DNA of 64,000 nucleotides from DATARH01 sp036489765 (GCA_036489765.1 DASXFE010000060.1:10986-74985), one strand, 5' to 3'. Shown: positions 51,631-60,461, counted from the first letter of the stretch. Made by a program: numbers and translations. Notes: generated by a model from the letters alone, not told the origin.

Positions 51631-52713
51631 CTACACCATCTCCGCCCGCAATTGCTGACGGAACGCGTCGATCGGCACGAGCTGCCCCTGGCGCTCGACA
51701 AACCAGAAGGCCCAGCCGTTGAACGCCGTCGCCCCCTGCACTCCGGCCGCGACGGCGTGGATCGAGCCTTTGTGGTCGGCCGAAATCACGGAGCCATCGG
51801 CCCGCACCTTCGCGCTGTACCGCCGCCGCTCGTCGAACAGCACCTCGCCCGGCCGGACGAGGCCGCGCTCGACGAGATTGCCGAACGGGATGCGCGGGGC
51901 GTCGCGCCGTGACGACAATACGATCACCTCGGCCGAAGCCCGGGTCACCGCGGCGATCCGCCTCCGCGCCAGCGCGGCATAGGCCGGCTCGCGCTCGATG
52001 CCGATAAACCGGCGTCCCAGCCGCTTTGCGACCGCGCCGGTCGTGCCGGTGCCGAAAAACGGGTCGAGCACCGTGTCGCCGGGCTTGGTCGAGGCGAGCA
52101 GCACCCGGTGCAGCAGCGCCTCCGGCTTTTGCGTCGGATGCGCCTTGGCCCCGTCTTCACCTTTCAGCCGTTCAGGCCCGCCGCAGATCGGGATAAACCA
52201 GTCGCTGCGCATCTGCAGCTCGTCGTTGAGCGCCTTCATCGCCTCGTAATTGAACGTGTAGCGCGACTCCCGCTCGCGCGCGCACCACAGCAAGGTCTCG
52301 TGCGCGTTGGTAAAGCGGCGCCCACGGAAATTCGGCATCGGGTTCGACTTGCGCCACACTACGTCGTTCAACAGCCAGAACCCGAGATTCTGCAGGATCG
52401 CGCCGATGCGGAACACGTTGTGGTAACTGCCGATGACCCACAGCGCGCCATTTGGCTTCAGGAGACGTCGCGATGCGCGCAGCCAGTCGCGGGTGAATTG
52501 ATCGTACTCGGCGAACCCGGCGAACTTGTCCCAATCGGCATCGACGCCATCGACCCGGCTCTGGTTCGGTCTGTGCAATTCGCCGGCGAGCTGCAGGTTA
52601 TAGGGTGGATCGGCAAAGACGAGGTCGACCGAACCCTCGGGCAGACGCGCCATTTCTTGAAGGCAATCGCCCTCGATGATCGGATCGTCGGAATCTGTAT
52701 TGAGGGCCTTCAT
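51631..52713 (-). CDS. ccrM: CcrM-type DNA (adenine-N6) methyltransferase, GANTC-specific
   Basis: A 360-residue beta-class methyltransferase. Catalytic motif IV is DPPYNLQL near residue 34, and the SAM motif I is DPFFGTGTTG. The C-terminal RAMA-type domain (LVERGLVRPGEVLF ... FNGWAFWFVERQGQLVPIDA) is diagnostic for CcrM, which methylates GANTC and times the cell cycle in Alphaproteobacteria. I choose the ATG at 52713; a TTG at 52749 is possible. GANTC sites lie at 52735 (in the leader) and 52691 (in the first codons). It is downstream of rnhB on the same strand. Confidence 0.95.
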   Translation of the reverse strand: MKALNTDSDDPIIEGDCLQEMARLPEGSVDLVFADPPYNLQLAGELHRPNQSRVDGVDADWDKFAGFAEYDQFTRDWLRASRRLLKPNGALWVIGSYHNVFRIGAILQNLGFWLLNDVVWRKSNPMPNFRGRRFTNAHETLLWCARERESRYTFNYEAMKALNDELQMRSDWFIPICGGPERLKGEDGAKAHPTQKPEALLHRVLLASTKPGDTVLDPFFGTGTTGAVAKRLGRRFIGIEREPAYAALARRRIAAVTRASAEVIVLSSRRDAPRIPFGNLVERGLVRPGEVLFDERRRYSAKVRADGSVISADHKGSIHAVAAGVQGATAFNGWAFWFVERQGQLVPIDAFRQQLRAEMV

Positions 52714-52764
52714 CCGAAGGACTGTGCGCGCGGCGAGTCCGCGCGTCAATTCTTTCGCGGTAAT

Positions 52765-53367
52765 TCAACCCGCAAGGCGCATCACGGGAGCGAACGAGCG
52801 ACGGTGATGCGGCGTAACACCGAGCCGCCCCAGCGCCTCATGATGAAGCGCGGTGCCATAGCCGGCGTTCCGCTCCCAGCCATAGCCGGGATAGCGCCGC
52901 GCCAGCAGCGCCATCGCCCGGTCGCGCGTCACCTTGGCGACGACCGAGGCCGCGGCGATCGAAAAGCTGAGCGCGTCGCCACCGACCACCGTCCTGACCG
53001 GGCAGGTAAGCGTCGGGGACTGGTTGCCGTCGACGAGTGCGACATCGGGCACGATGCCGAGCGCCCCCACGGCCCGCGCCATCGCGAGCAGGCTCGCGCG
53101 GAGGATGTTGACGCGGTCGATCTCGATCACGCTCGCCGCGCCGATCCCGACCCGCGCCCCCGCCAGCAGCAGCGCGCAGCAGCGCTCGCGCGCCAGCACC
53201 GTCATCGCCTTCGAATCATCGAGCCGCTCGTGCAGAAAGGCGCAGACATTGGCGCGGTCGAGGATCACCGCCGCCGCGACCACCGGCCCCGCCAGCGGCC
53301 CGCGCCCGGCCTCGTCGACGCCGCAGACAATCCCCCGGCACTCATCCTCGATCGTAAAATCCGGCAT
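52765..53367 (-). CDS. rnhB: ribonuclease HII
   Basis: A 200-residue RNase HII, which removes ribonucleotides from DNA. Acidic active-site residues lie in GVDEAGRGPLAGPVVAAAV and VALVDGNQ, with the DDSKAMT loop and the C-terminal YPGYGWERNAGYGT segment. The ATG at 53367 (MPDFTIEDECRGIVCGVDE) gives the normal length; the frame is open much further upstream but is not conserved-looking. It starts an rnhB-ccrM pair. Confidence 0.95.
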   Translation of the reverse strand: MPDFTIEDECRGIVCGVDEAGRGPLAGPVVAAAVILDRANVCAFLHERLDDSKAMTVLARERCCALLLAGARVGIGAASVIEIDRVNILRASLLAMARAVGALGIVPDVALVDGNQSPTLTCPVRTVVGGDALSFSIAAASVVAKVTRDRAMALLARRYPGYGWERNAGYGTALHHEALGRLGVTPHHRRSFAPVMRLAG

Positions 53368-53522
53368 GGCCCCCCAGCCGCTACCGTCGTCCGCCGCCTC
53401 GCTTGTGCCACGCGCAAGTGCCCGCGCCAAGTGGGAATGAACCGAGAACATTTTTTCTTGACTCGCTGTCACGGATGATGTGTTCTCACTTCGTTTCTGC
53501 AACCGGCCGGGGAGAAAATCCA

Positions 53523-53924
53523 ATGAAGACGATGCTTTTGGCTGCCACGCTTCTGGCCGCCGCCGCATGGCTCCCCGCGCGGGCGGCCGAACCCGCCACG
53601 GCCAACGGTCCCGACACGATCACTTTCACACAATACCGCGACTGGCGGATCGATTTCATCGCCCAGAAGCAACGCCAGATCAGCGCGCAGCTCGGGCAGG
53701 CCGGGTCGAGCCAGTCCGACCGCGACCGGGCGACGCGCGAGAAGGCCTATTACGACCGGCAGGCGGCGATGCCGGCCGATCAGCGCGATCACATGTTTCA
53801 TGCGCGGTTCGACCTGATCGATACCAACCATGACGGCGTCATCGATCGCGCCGAGCGCGCCGCCTGGCACGATAAGCAGCAGGCGCGCTATCGCCATGAG
53901 GCTGCCGCCGATACGCGGCACTGA
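53523..53924 (+). CDS. secreted EF-hand protein
   Basis: A 133-residue protein with a Sec signal peptide (MKTMLLAATLLAAAAWLPARA) and one canonical calcium-binding loop near the C-terminus (DTNHDGVIDRAE, with D, N, D, G, I and E in the expected positions). It is probably periplasmic; role unknown. GGGGAGAAAA precedes the ATG. The 155-bp gap to rnhB carries a GACTC (GANTC) at 53460 inside a TTGACT that could be a -35 element. Confidence 0.75.
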   Translation: MKTMLLAATLLAAAAWLPARAAEPATANGPDTITFTQYRDWRIDFIAQKQRQISAQLGQAGSSQSDRDRATREKAYYDRQAAMPADQRDHMFHARFDLIDTNHDGVIDRAERAAWHDKQQARYRHEAAADTRH

Positions 53925-53934
53925 CCTCGCGCTT

Positions 53935-53960
53935 CCTGTTATTTTCCTGCAAATAACAGG
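53935..53960. terminator. AT-rich hairpin after the EF-hand gene
   Basis: Perfect 10-bp arms CCTGTTATTT / AAATAACAGG with a 6-nt loop TCCTGC, 10 nt past the stop codon. It has no terminal T-run; it could also be a protein-binding palindrome for the downstream lyase gene. Confidence 0.5.
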
Positions 53961-54027
53961 GGAAACAGGGGTGGAGACCGGTGCTATGCTGCGCCGGTCC
54001 GCACAACCGAGCGACGAGGCCCCGAGG

Positions 54028-54996
54028 ATGACGACCCGTTTCAAGAACTGGATGCCGGAGGGGGTCATCCCGGCCGTTTTGCTGCCGTTCCACGCCGACT
54101 TCTCGATCGACGCCGCCTCGTACCGGCGCCATCTGCGCGATGTGGGCGGGGTCAGCGGGATTTCGGCGCTGACCGTCAACGGGCATTCGAGCGAAATCCA
54201 CGCCTGCACCTTCGACGAACAGCGTGCGGTCATGCAACTGACGATGGCCGAAATCGGCGACCGCCTGCCGATCGTCAGCGGGGTCTATGCTGACGGCAGC
54301 CTCGAGGCGGGCCGGATCGCCCGCATGGCCGAGGCCGAGGGCGCCGCGTGCCTTCTGGTCTTTCCGCCGCAGAGCATGAGCATGGGCGGACAGCTCCGCC
54401 CGGAGATGGCGATCGCACATTTCTCGACGATTGCGGCGTCGACGAGCCTGCCATTGATCTGCTTCAACTACACACTGGCGGGACCGCTCGGCTATCCGCA
54501 CGAGACGTTGCTGAAGCTTGTCGAGGCGGTGCCGTCGATCCGCGCAGTCAAGGACTGGTCCGGTGATCCGATGACGCACGAGCGCAACATCCGCGCCCTC
54601 CAGTCGCTGCCGCGCCCGGTCACCGTATTGACGACGCATTCGTCGTGGCTGATGTCGTCGCTGGTGATGGGGTGCAACGGGCTCCTCTCCGGCGCCGGCA
54701 GCGTTATCGCCGCGCTGCAGGTCGCGCTCTTCCGCGCGGTCAGGGCCAACGACCTCGCCGCCGCCCGCGCGATCAACGACCGCATCTACCCGCTCGCCCA
54801 GGCCTTCTACGCCCCGCCCTTCCTCGATATGCACAACCGCATGAAAGAGGTGCTGGCACTCCTCGGCAAACTGCCCCCGGCGGTCGTCCGCCCGCCGCTC
54901 CTCAAGCTTCCCGAGGCCGAAATCGCGCGGCTGCGCCAGGCGATCGCCGCCTCCGGCCTGGATCGCGACGACGTCGCGCCGCTCGCCGCCGAATAG
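54028..54996 (+). CDS. DapA/NanA-family aldolase or lyase
   Basis: A 322-residue class I aldolase-fold protein. The Schiff-base lysine is K175 (IRAVKDWSGD) and the conserved tyrosine Y148 (ICFNYTLAG). The usual GTTGE motif is altered to NGHSSE (residues 51-56), so it is unlikely to be true dihydrodipicolinate synthase. Probably it cleaves or condenses a pyruvate-derived 2-oxo acid. ATG at 54028 follows GAGG. It is 11 nt before the citrate-synthase-like gene and probably co-transcribed. Confidence 0.82.
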   Translation: MTTRFKNWMPEGVIPAVLLPFHADFSIDAASYRRHLRDVGGVSGISALTVNGHSSEIHACTFDEQRAVMQLTMAEIGDRLPIVSGVYADGSLEAGRIARMAEAEGAACLLVFPPQSMSMGGQLRPEMAIAHFSTIAASTSLPLICFNYTLAGPLGYPHETLLKLVEAVPSIRAVKDWSGDPMTHERNIRALQSLPRPVTVLTTHSSWLMSSLVMGCNGLLSGAGSVIAALQVALFRAVRANDLAAARAINDRIYPLAQAFYAPPFLDMHNRMKEVLALLGKLPPAVVRPPLLKLPEAEIARLRQAIAASGLDRDDVAPLAAE

Positions 54997-55007
54997 CCGG
55001 GCTCGAC

Positions 55008-56084
55008 ATGGATAGCGGTCTCGCCGGCCAGGTGCTGGCCGAAACGGTATTGAGCCACAGCGATGGTGCGGCCGGCATCCTGTGGGTTCGCGGACACACG
55101 CTCGCCGAGCTCTGCGCCGATTTCGGCTATGAGGGCGCGGTCGGGGTGTTGTGGGAAGGTTTCGCCGGCGACGGCCTCGGCCGCGACGCGGTCCGCGCCC
55201 AACTCGGCGCCGGTCGCAGCGCCGCCTTCGCCCGGCTCGGCGACTGGCTCGACGGGGCCGGGGGCCGTCCGCTGATCGAAGGCATCAAGGCCGCCCTCGC
55301 CGCCCTCCCCGAATCCGCAACCCCGGCGGAGATCCTCGCGACGTTCCCGGTCGCGATCGGAGCGCTGCTGCGCCGGAAGGCCGGCGGCGCCCCGCTCGCC
55401 CCCGATCCGGCGCGAACCACGGCCGACGACCTTCTCCGCATGGCGCACGGCGCTCCGGTCGATCCGGCGCTGCCGGCGGCGCTCGACACCTACATCACCT
55501 CGGTCATCGACAACGGGCTCAACACCTCGGCCTTTACCGCGCGGGTCGTCGCGTCGAGCCGCGCATCGCTCGCCTCCGCCGCGCTCGGCGCCTACTGCGC
55601 CTTTACCGGCCCCTTGCACGGCGGCGCGCCGGGTCCGACCCTCGACATGCTCGACGAAGCCGAGGCGAGCGGCGACGTGCAGGCCTGGGCGTTGCGCGAG
55701 CTCGGCGAGGGCGCGCGGCTGATGGGGTTCGGGCATCGGGTTTTCAGCCGCGGCGACCCGCGGTCGCTTGAGATCGGCAAAGCGCTCGACCGGCTCCGCG
55801 CGGATCTGCCACGCCTTGCCGCGCGTCTCGCTCTCGCCGGCGACGTGGAACGCGCGGTCGCCGTCGCCTCCGCCAAGCTCAAGCCCGGTCGCCCGCCGCT
55901 GCAGCCGAACGTCGAGATCAAAGCCGCGCTACTGCTCGACTCGGTCGGATTGCCGCGCGACGCCTTCACTCCGGTCTTCGCGGTATCCCGCGCCGCCGGC
56001 TGGCTTGCTCATGCGATGGAATCGCGGCGCAACGGACGGCTGATCCGGCCGTCCTCCGCCTATGTCGGTCCGGTTCCTCGGTGA
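55008..56084 (+). CDS. citrate synthase-family protein
   Basis: A 358-residue short citrate synthase-like enzyme. The two catalytic histidines are in GPLHGGAP and GFGHRVF, and the CoA-side FTPVFAVSRAAGWLAH is conserved. The usual catalytic Asp position (NVDF in citrate synthases) appears as Glu (NVEI). It lacks the N-terminal small domain of type II enzymes. Given the aldolase upstream, it may condense acyl-CoA with a 2-oxo acid other than oxaloacetate. Confidence 0.8.
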   Translation: MDSGLAGQVLAETVLSHSDGAAGILWVRGHTLAELCADFGYEGAVGVLWEGFAGDGLGRDAVRAQLGAGRSAAFARLGDWLDGAGGRPLIEGIKAALAALPESATPAEILATFPVAIGALLRRKAGGAPLAPDPARTTADDLLRMAHGAPVDPALPAALDTYITSVIDNGLNTSAFTARVVASSRASLASAALGAYCAFTGPLHGGAPGPTLDMLDEAEASGDVQAWALRELGEGARLMGFGHRVFSRGDPRSLEIGKALDRLRADLPRLAARLALAGDVERAVAVASAKLKPGRPPLQPNVEIKAALLLDSVGLPRDAFTPVFAVSRAAGWLAHAMESRRNGRLIRPSSAYVGPVPR

Positions 56085-56089
56085 GACAG

Positions 56090-56362
56090 CTAGTCGATCT
56101 GCCAGCGATAGCTGATTTCGGGCGCCCGCCGGACGGCCTTGCTGAAGCCGATCATCGGGCCGGTATATCCGCTCGGCGGCAGCGTCGGCGGCGCCTTCTC
56201 GGTCGGCGTCGGCGGTTTTTCCGCGCCGACGACTTGCTGGGCGATGTTCGGGATCGCGCTGAGATCGACGCAGCCGCGCTGTTTCGTCGGCAGGCACGCG
56301 GCCGACGCCGCCGTAACCCACAACAGCGCCGAAGCGATGCCCAGCGACAACCGGACTGTCAT
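56090..56362 (-). CDS. small secreted protein, unknown
   Basis: A 90-residue protein with a Sec signal peptide (MTVRLSLGIASALLWVTAASA). The mature part is short, with two cysteines (ACLPTKQRGC) and a proline-rich middle (EKPPTPTEKAPPTLPP). No family recognised. It converges on the citrate-synthase-like gene with 5 nt between the stops. Confidence 0.65.
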   Translation of the reverse strand: MTVRLSLGIASALLWVTAASAACLPTKQRGCVDLSAIPNIAQQVVGAEKPPTPTEKAPPTLPPSGYTGPMIGFSKAVRRAPEISYRWQID

Positions 56363-56518
56363 CCCTCACCCATCCCGCACGATCAATAAGCAGGTTAGCA
56401 TCGAATATTGACAAATGCGAATCGCGAATCTGACGGTGCTCTTGACTAAAATACAAAAGGCGAATGCTTCCCATCAAGAAAGTTCACTGGTCGCTGATCT
56501 GTCTCGCGACAGACAACA

Positions 56519-57301
56519 TCAGGAGTCGAATGCGATGTCGCGGCCGCGCCGCATCAGGCTTTCCCCGCCGTCGAGCGTGATTATACTTCCGGTGGCGGAA
56601 GATGCGTCGATCAGAAAGCGGACCGCGTGGACGATCTCTTCGACGGTCGCGTTGCGCCCGAGCGGCGTTCGGCGCCACGCGACCTCGAATTGCTCGGCAT
56701 TTTGCTTTCCGCTCGGCAGCACGATCCCCGGCGCGATGCCGCAGACCCGAACGCGCGGCGCCAGCGCCATCGCCAGCATCCGCGTCGCGCCATAAAGGCC
56801 GAACTTGCTGACCGTATAGGAGAAAAAGTCCGGGTTCAGGTTTTCGACCTTCTGGTCGAGCATGTTGATGATCAGCCCGGTCTCGTCGTCACCGAGCGAT
56901 CCGGCGAAGAGCTTTGCGAGAAACACCGGCGCGTAAAGCCCCGGGACCATGTGCTCGGCCCAACTGTCCCAGCTAAGGCTCTTCAGATTGTCGTAGACGA
57001 AGGGGCTTGCATTGTTGATGAGGCAGGTCAGCTTGCCGCCGTCGGGTGCCAGGGCGGCGTTGGCCCGGGCGATCAGCCCCTCGATGCCGTCGCGCCGCGA
57101 CAGATCGGCCTGAAGCGGAAAGCACGCCGGGCCCTTCGCATTCAATGCCTCGGCCAGCGCCTCCGCGTCCGCCGCCGAGCCGTTGTAATGCGCCACGACA
57201 AGCCACCCGTCCGCGGCGAGCGCCGCAGCGATCGCGGCGCCGATCCGGCGCGCCGCACCCGTGATCAGCACACCCTTCCTGGCACCCGCCGTCTCCGCCA
57301 T
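56519..57301 (-). CDS. short-chain dehydrogenase, pteridine reductase (FolM/PTR1)-like
   Basis: A 260-residue SDR. The cofactor loop ITGAARRIGAAIA contains TGx3RxG (T14-G21), the motif that marks pteridine reductases and FolM. The catalytic Y and K are in FFSYTVSKFG. It begins 4 nt after the folB stop. Together with folB this suggests a role in reducing dihydrofolate or dihydromonapterin. The specificity is inferred from the motif and neighbour. Confidence 0.82.
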   Translation of the reverse strand: MAETAGARKGVLITGAARRIGAAIAAALAADGWLVVAHYNGSAADAEALAEALNAKGPACFPLQADLSRRDGIEGLIARANAALAPDGGKLTCLINNASPFVYDNLKSLSWDSWAEHMVPGLYAPVFLAKLFAGSLGDDETGLIINMLDQKVENLNPDFFSYTVSKFGLYGATRMLAMALAPRVRVCGIAPGIVLPSGKQNAEQFEVAWRRTPLGRNATVEEIVHAVRFLIDASSATGSIITLDGGESLMRRGRDIAFDS

Positions 57302-57305
57302 GGCG

Positions 57306-57725
57306 TCAGCCCGGCTCGCCGCGGCGGCGATAGACTTCGATCCCGACCGCCGCCGTGTCGTTGAAGATGTCGGGCTTGACGATGGAAACGCGGCAGGCCG
57401 CGACCTCGGCGATCGAAAAGCACAGCGCCACGACTTCCTCGACCAGCGTCTCCAGCAGATCGACGTGGTCGCGGCCGGACCAGGATTTGAAGGCGTTGTG
57501 GATCTTGTCGTAATTGATGAAATTTTTCGGCGTCTTTCCGGGCGCGAACATTTCGACATTGACGACGAGCCGGCTCGGCCGCTCGACATGACGCTCCCAG
57601 GGGTGGAGGCCGATCCGCGCCTCAACGGAGATGTCTCGCAGGATCACCCGTGTGTAGTCCCGCGCCGCATCCCACAGCGCGGCCGGGCCTGAGGCGGAGA
57701 GCGGCGGCGCCAGCGCCGATTTCAT
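57306..57725 (-). CDS. folB: dihydroneopterin aldolase
   Basis: A 139-residue FolB, which converts dihydroneopterin to 6-hydroxymethyl-dihydropterin in folate synthesis. Conserved are DISVEARIGLHPWERH, the Glu of VDLLETLVEEV and the lysine of SIVKPDIFNDTAAVGIEVYR. ATG at 57725 follows AGGAAAG. It is the first gene of a folB / pteridine-reductase operon. Confidence 0.92.
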   Translation of the reverse strand: MKSALAPPLSASGPAALWDAARDYTRVILRDISVEARIGLHPWERHVERPSRLVVNVEMFAPGKTPKNFINYDKIHNAFKSWSGRDHVDLLETLVEEVVALCFSIAEVAACRVSIVKPDIFNDTAAVGIEVYRRRGEPG

Positions 57726-58079
57726 CGTCACGTCTTTCCTGGGTCGAGGCCGATCCCGACCGGTATTCCGCTCCATCAAGCCGCCCATGCGGCCCCCGGT
57801 CAAGGCGCGACTGCGGATCGCCCCGCCGTCGGGGCCTATGCATAAGATGCAATACTGCCCCGTATGGACACCATTGATTGTCGCAAGAAACCGTTACGAC
57901 ATACAGTCGACAACAATAGGCGGCCGGATCACCTTCAGGTTGACGGGGGATGGCGATCCTGCCAAGTATCCGACGGCCACTGTCCCAGTTTTGAGAACCC
58001 CCGATTGCGTTTGGCGTTTCCAATGAGCGGTGCGGCCATGTGAGGCCAGGGAGCCGCCGGGAGTGAGGGCGACGTGTCG
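57726..58079. other. 354-bp divergent regulatory gap between folB and the L,D-transpeptidase
   Basis: No gene is seen. It is distinctly AT-richer around 57840-57940 and includes a candidate promoter at 57878. It also holds an ATGCATAAGATGCAAT imperfect palindrome near 57838. Confidence 0.5.
57878..57907 (+). promoter_or_regulatory. candidate sigma-70 promoter for the L,D-transpeptidase gene
   Basis: TTGTCG (57878-57883), 18-bp spacer, TACAGT (57902-57907), in the AT-rich part of the divergent gap. It would leave a leader of about 165 nt. Confidence 0.35.
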
Positions 58080-59771
58080 ATGGATCGCGCACCTTGGATG
58101 GCGGTTGGGGGGATGGCCGATGGGCGGATGGCCGATGGGCGGATGGCCGAGGGGCGCATGGCTGGCCGGCCCGGACACCGCCTCGTGATCAGCGCAGTAT
58201 CGGCGGCAGTTTTGGCCGCGGTGATGCTGGCCCTTGCCCCCGAGAGCACTGCCGCGGCGAATGGGCCGGTACCGACGCCGGCCGCGTTCGAATCAACCTC
58301 TGCGGTGATGCCCGACGCGCCGGCGGACAGCGAGATCAAAGTCCGGCTCGCTCAAGGCAACAATCTGACGATCGCCGGCGATAAGCTTCATGTCGCGCTG
58401 TTGCGCGCGTTCTACGCGGCGCACAACAATCAGCCCGTGTGGGACAGCCGCCCCGAAGCGACGAAGGCGCTGTGGGCGGCGGTGCTGCGCGCCGGCGAGC
58501 AGGGGCTTGACCCCGCCATGTTCCATGCGACGGCGCTGGCAGTCCCGGCAAGCCTGTCGGCGACCGACCGCGACCTGCTTCTGTCCGACGCCTTCCTCAG
58601 TTACGCCGATGCGCTGGCGCGTGGGGCGGACCCCGTCGAGATGCGCCCCGGCGACCAGATCCTCTCGCCGGGCCTTGTCGATGTCGCCGCCGCGCTCGAC
58701 GCCGCGCTTAGCAGCCCTCAACCCGGTGTCGCGATCGAGGCGCTCGCTCCGAGCACGCCCGAATACAAAGGGTTGCGCGAGGCATACCGGAAATACCAAG
58801 CTGTCGTGCGAGCGGGCGGCTGGCCCAAGGTCGATGCCGCCCTCGGCGAAGATCACGTTCGCCAACTGCAAAAGCGCCTGGAAGCCGAGGGCTACCTGCC
58901 CGCTGGTTACGCCCCCGGAAAGTACGACGAGGCGACGGTCGCCGCCGTCAAGGCGTTCCAGGAAGGCCATGGCATCGAGCCCGACGGCAAGCTCGGCCCT
59001 GGTACGCTCGCCGAACTCAATACCGGCGCCGACGCGCGGGTTCAGCAGATCGCGGTCGGGCTCGAGCGGCTGCGCTGGCTGCCGCACGCGCTGCCGGAAA
59101 CGCGCGTGCAGGTCAACACCGCGGCGATGGAGGTCAACTACTACAAGGACGGCAAGGTGGCCTTTAGCGGACGCGTCGTCGTCGGCCAGGTCGACAAGCA
59201 GACCCCCGAATTCTCGGCCACGATCAACAGCCTCCTTTACAATCCGCCATGGAACGTGCCGGGCGATATCGCCGAGAAAGAGATCCTGTCCAAGCTCGAT
59301 GAAGAGCCGGACTATCTTGAGCGGCACAACATGGTGATGCGCGATAACGGCTCGGTGATGCAGTTGCCGGGTGCCGGCACCGCGCTCGGCCGGCTCAAGT
59401 TCGAGATGGACGACCGTTTCGACGTGTACCTCCACGACACCCCGCAGCGGTACCTCTTCGCCCGCGAGAACCGGCGCCTCAGCCACGGCTGCGTCCGGGT
59501 GCAGAACCCGCGCGACCTGGGTGCCCTGCTGGCCGACATCCCGGTCGACACGATCAACAAGGCGATCGCGACGAGCGCCACGACGCGCCACACGCTGCCG
59601 AGCCCGGTGCCCGTGTTCATCACCTATCAGACTGCGTATATCGGGAGCGATGGCCAGCTCCAGCTCCGCCGCGATGCGTATCGGCGCGACGACGCGGTCT
59701 GGCACCACCTGGTTCCCACCGGGCAACCGCCGATCGCCGGCCAGGATCCGGGGGCCCAACGCAAGGGCTAA
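58080..59771 (+). CDS. L,D-transpeptidase with peptidoglycan-binding domain (YcbB/LdtD-like)
   Basis: A 563-residue cell-wall crosslinking enzyme. After a repeat-rich N-terminus comes a signal/anchor helix (VISAVSAAVLAAVMLALAP), an N-terminal YcbB-type scaffold, a peptidoglycan-binding domain (QLQKRLEAEGYLPAG ... VKAFQEGHGIEPDGKLG) and a YkuD catalytic domain with C471 in RLSHGCVRVQNP. It makes 3-3 crosslinks between stem peptides in the periplasm. Start is uncertain: ATG at 58080 or one of the in-frame ATGs inside the 15-bp repeats (58113, 58128, 58143) or 58158. The YcbK-like gene follows, as in Escherichia coli. Confidence 0.88.
   Translation: MDRAPWMAVGGMADGRMADGRMAEGRMAGRPGHRLVISAVSAAVLAAVMLALAPESTAAANGPVPTPAAFESTSAVMPDAPADSEIKVRLAQGNNLTIAGDKLHVALLRAFYAAHNNQPVWDSRPEATKALWAAVLRAGEQGLDPAMFHATALAVPASLSATDRDLLLSDAFLSYADALARGADPVEMRPGDQILSPGLVDVAAALDAALSSPQPGVAIEALAPSTPEYKGLREAYRKYQAVVRAGGWPKVDAALGEDHVRQLQKRLEAEGYLPAGYAPGKYDEATVAAVKAFQEGHGIEPDGKLGPGTLAELNTGADARVQQIAVGLERLRWLPHALPETRVQVNTAAMEVNYYKDGKVAFSGRVVVGQVDKQTPEFSATINSLLYNPPWNVPGDIAEKEILSKLDEEPDYLERHNMVMRDNGSVMQLPGAGTALGRLKFEMDDRFDVYLHDTPQRYLFARENRRLSHGCVRVQNPRDLGALLADIPVDTINKAIATSATTRHTLPSPVPVFITYQTAYIGSDGQLQLRRDAYRRDDAVWHHLVPTGQPPIAGQDPGAQRKG
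58111..58155 (+). repeat. 15-bp tandem repeat in the L,D-transpeptidase N-terminus
   Basis: Three copies of GGATGGCCGATGGGC (the last with one T-to-G change) encode M-A-D-G-R, M-A-D-G-R and M-A-E-G-R, followed by M-A-G-R. Each copy carries an in-frame ATG ahead of the signal helix. Confidence 0.92.
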
Positions 59772-59876
59772 GAGCCGCCGGATTTCACTCTACCGCTACG
59801 AGGAAATGCGGGCAAAACACCGCACCCGACCAGGAATTCGAGCATATCGGGGTTGTTCCAACCTCTCGTCGATGGT

Positions 59877-60452
59877 ATGGCGTCACCCAAGGCTGATGGG
59901 GGGATACCATTGCCAACGTCGAAATTGCTGACCCGTCGCCGGGTCCTCGGTGCCGCCGCGGTCACCACCGCTCTTGCAGTAACGCGTCAAGCGCCTGCCG
60001 TTTCCTTCGCGCCGAGGTCGGTCTCGCTCTACAACACCCATACGGGCGAATGGTTGCGCACGGTCTATTGGGCCGACGGCCACTACATCCGTGACGCGGT
60101 CAAGGAAATCAACTGGATCCTGCGCGATCACTACAACAACGAAGTGCGGCCGATGAATGCCGGCGTGCTCGACGTGATCGGCATGCTCCGGCACCGGCTG
60201 GAAAGCAATCGACCGTTTCAGATCGTGTGCGGCTACCGCACGCCGGCGACCAACGCGATGCTCTACGAGCACAGCGCCGGCGTCGCCTCCAACAGCTATC
60301 ACATCCACGGGATGGCGATCGATCTGCGCGCCGAGGGCCGCGACATCTCACAGGTGCATCAGGCCGCGCTCAGCATCCGCGGCGGCGGCGTCGGGTACTA
60401 TCCGGAATCGAATTTCGTCCACGTCGATTGCGGCCCGGTCCGCACCTGGTAG
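59877..60452 (+). CDS. YcbK-like DUF882 / M15-type peptidase protein with Tat-like signal
   Basis: A 191-residue protein. Near residue 20 it carries TRRRVLGAAAVTTALA, a twin-arginine-like signal. The zinc-site pattern of M15/DUF882 proteins is visible: SYHIHGMAIDLR and FVHVDCGPVR. It is expected to act on peptidoglycan in the periplasm, and its pairing with an L,D-transpeptidase repeats the E. coli ycbB-ycbK arrangement. ATG at 59877 is chosen; a TTG at 59853 would add eight residues. It converges on the rhodanese gene. Confidence 0.85.
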   Translation: MASPKADGGIPLPTSKLLTRRRVLGAAAVTTALAVTRQAPAVSFAPRSVSLYNTHTGEWLRTVYWADGHYIRDAVKEINWILRDHYNNEVRPMNAGVLDVIGMLRHRLESNRPFQIVCGYRTPATNAMLYEHSAGVASNSYHIHGMAIDLRAEGRDISQVHQAALSIRGGGVGYYPESNFVHVDCGPVRTW

Positions 60453-60461
60453 GTCCCGGCG

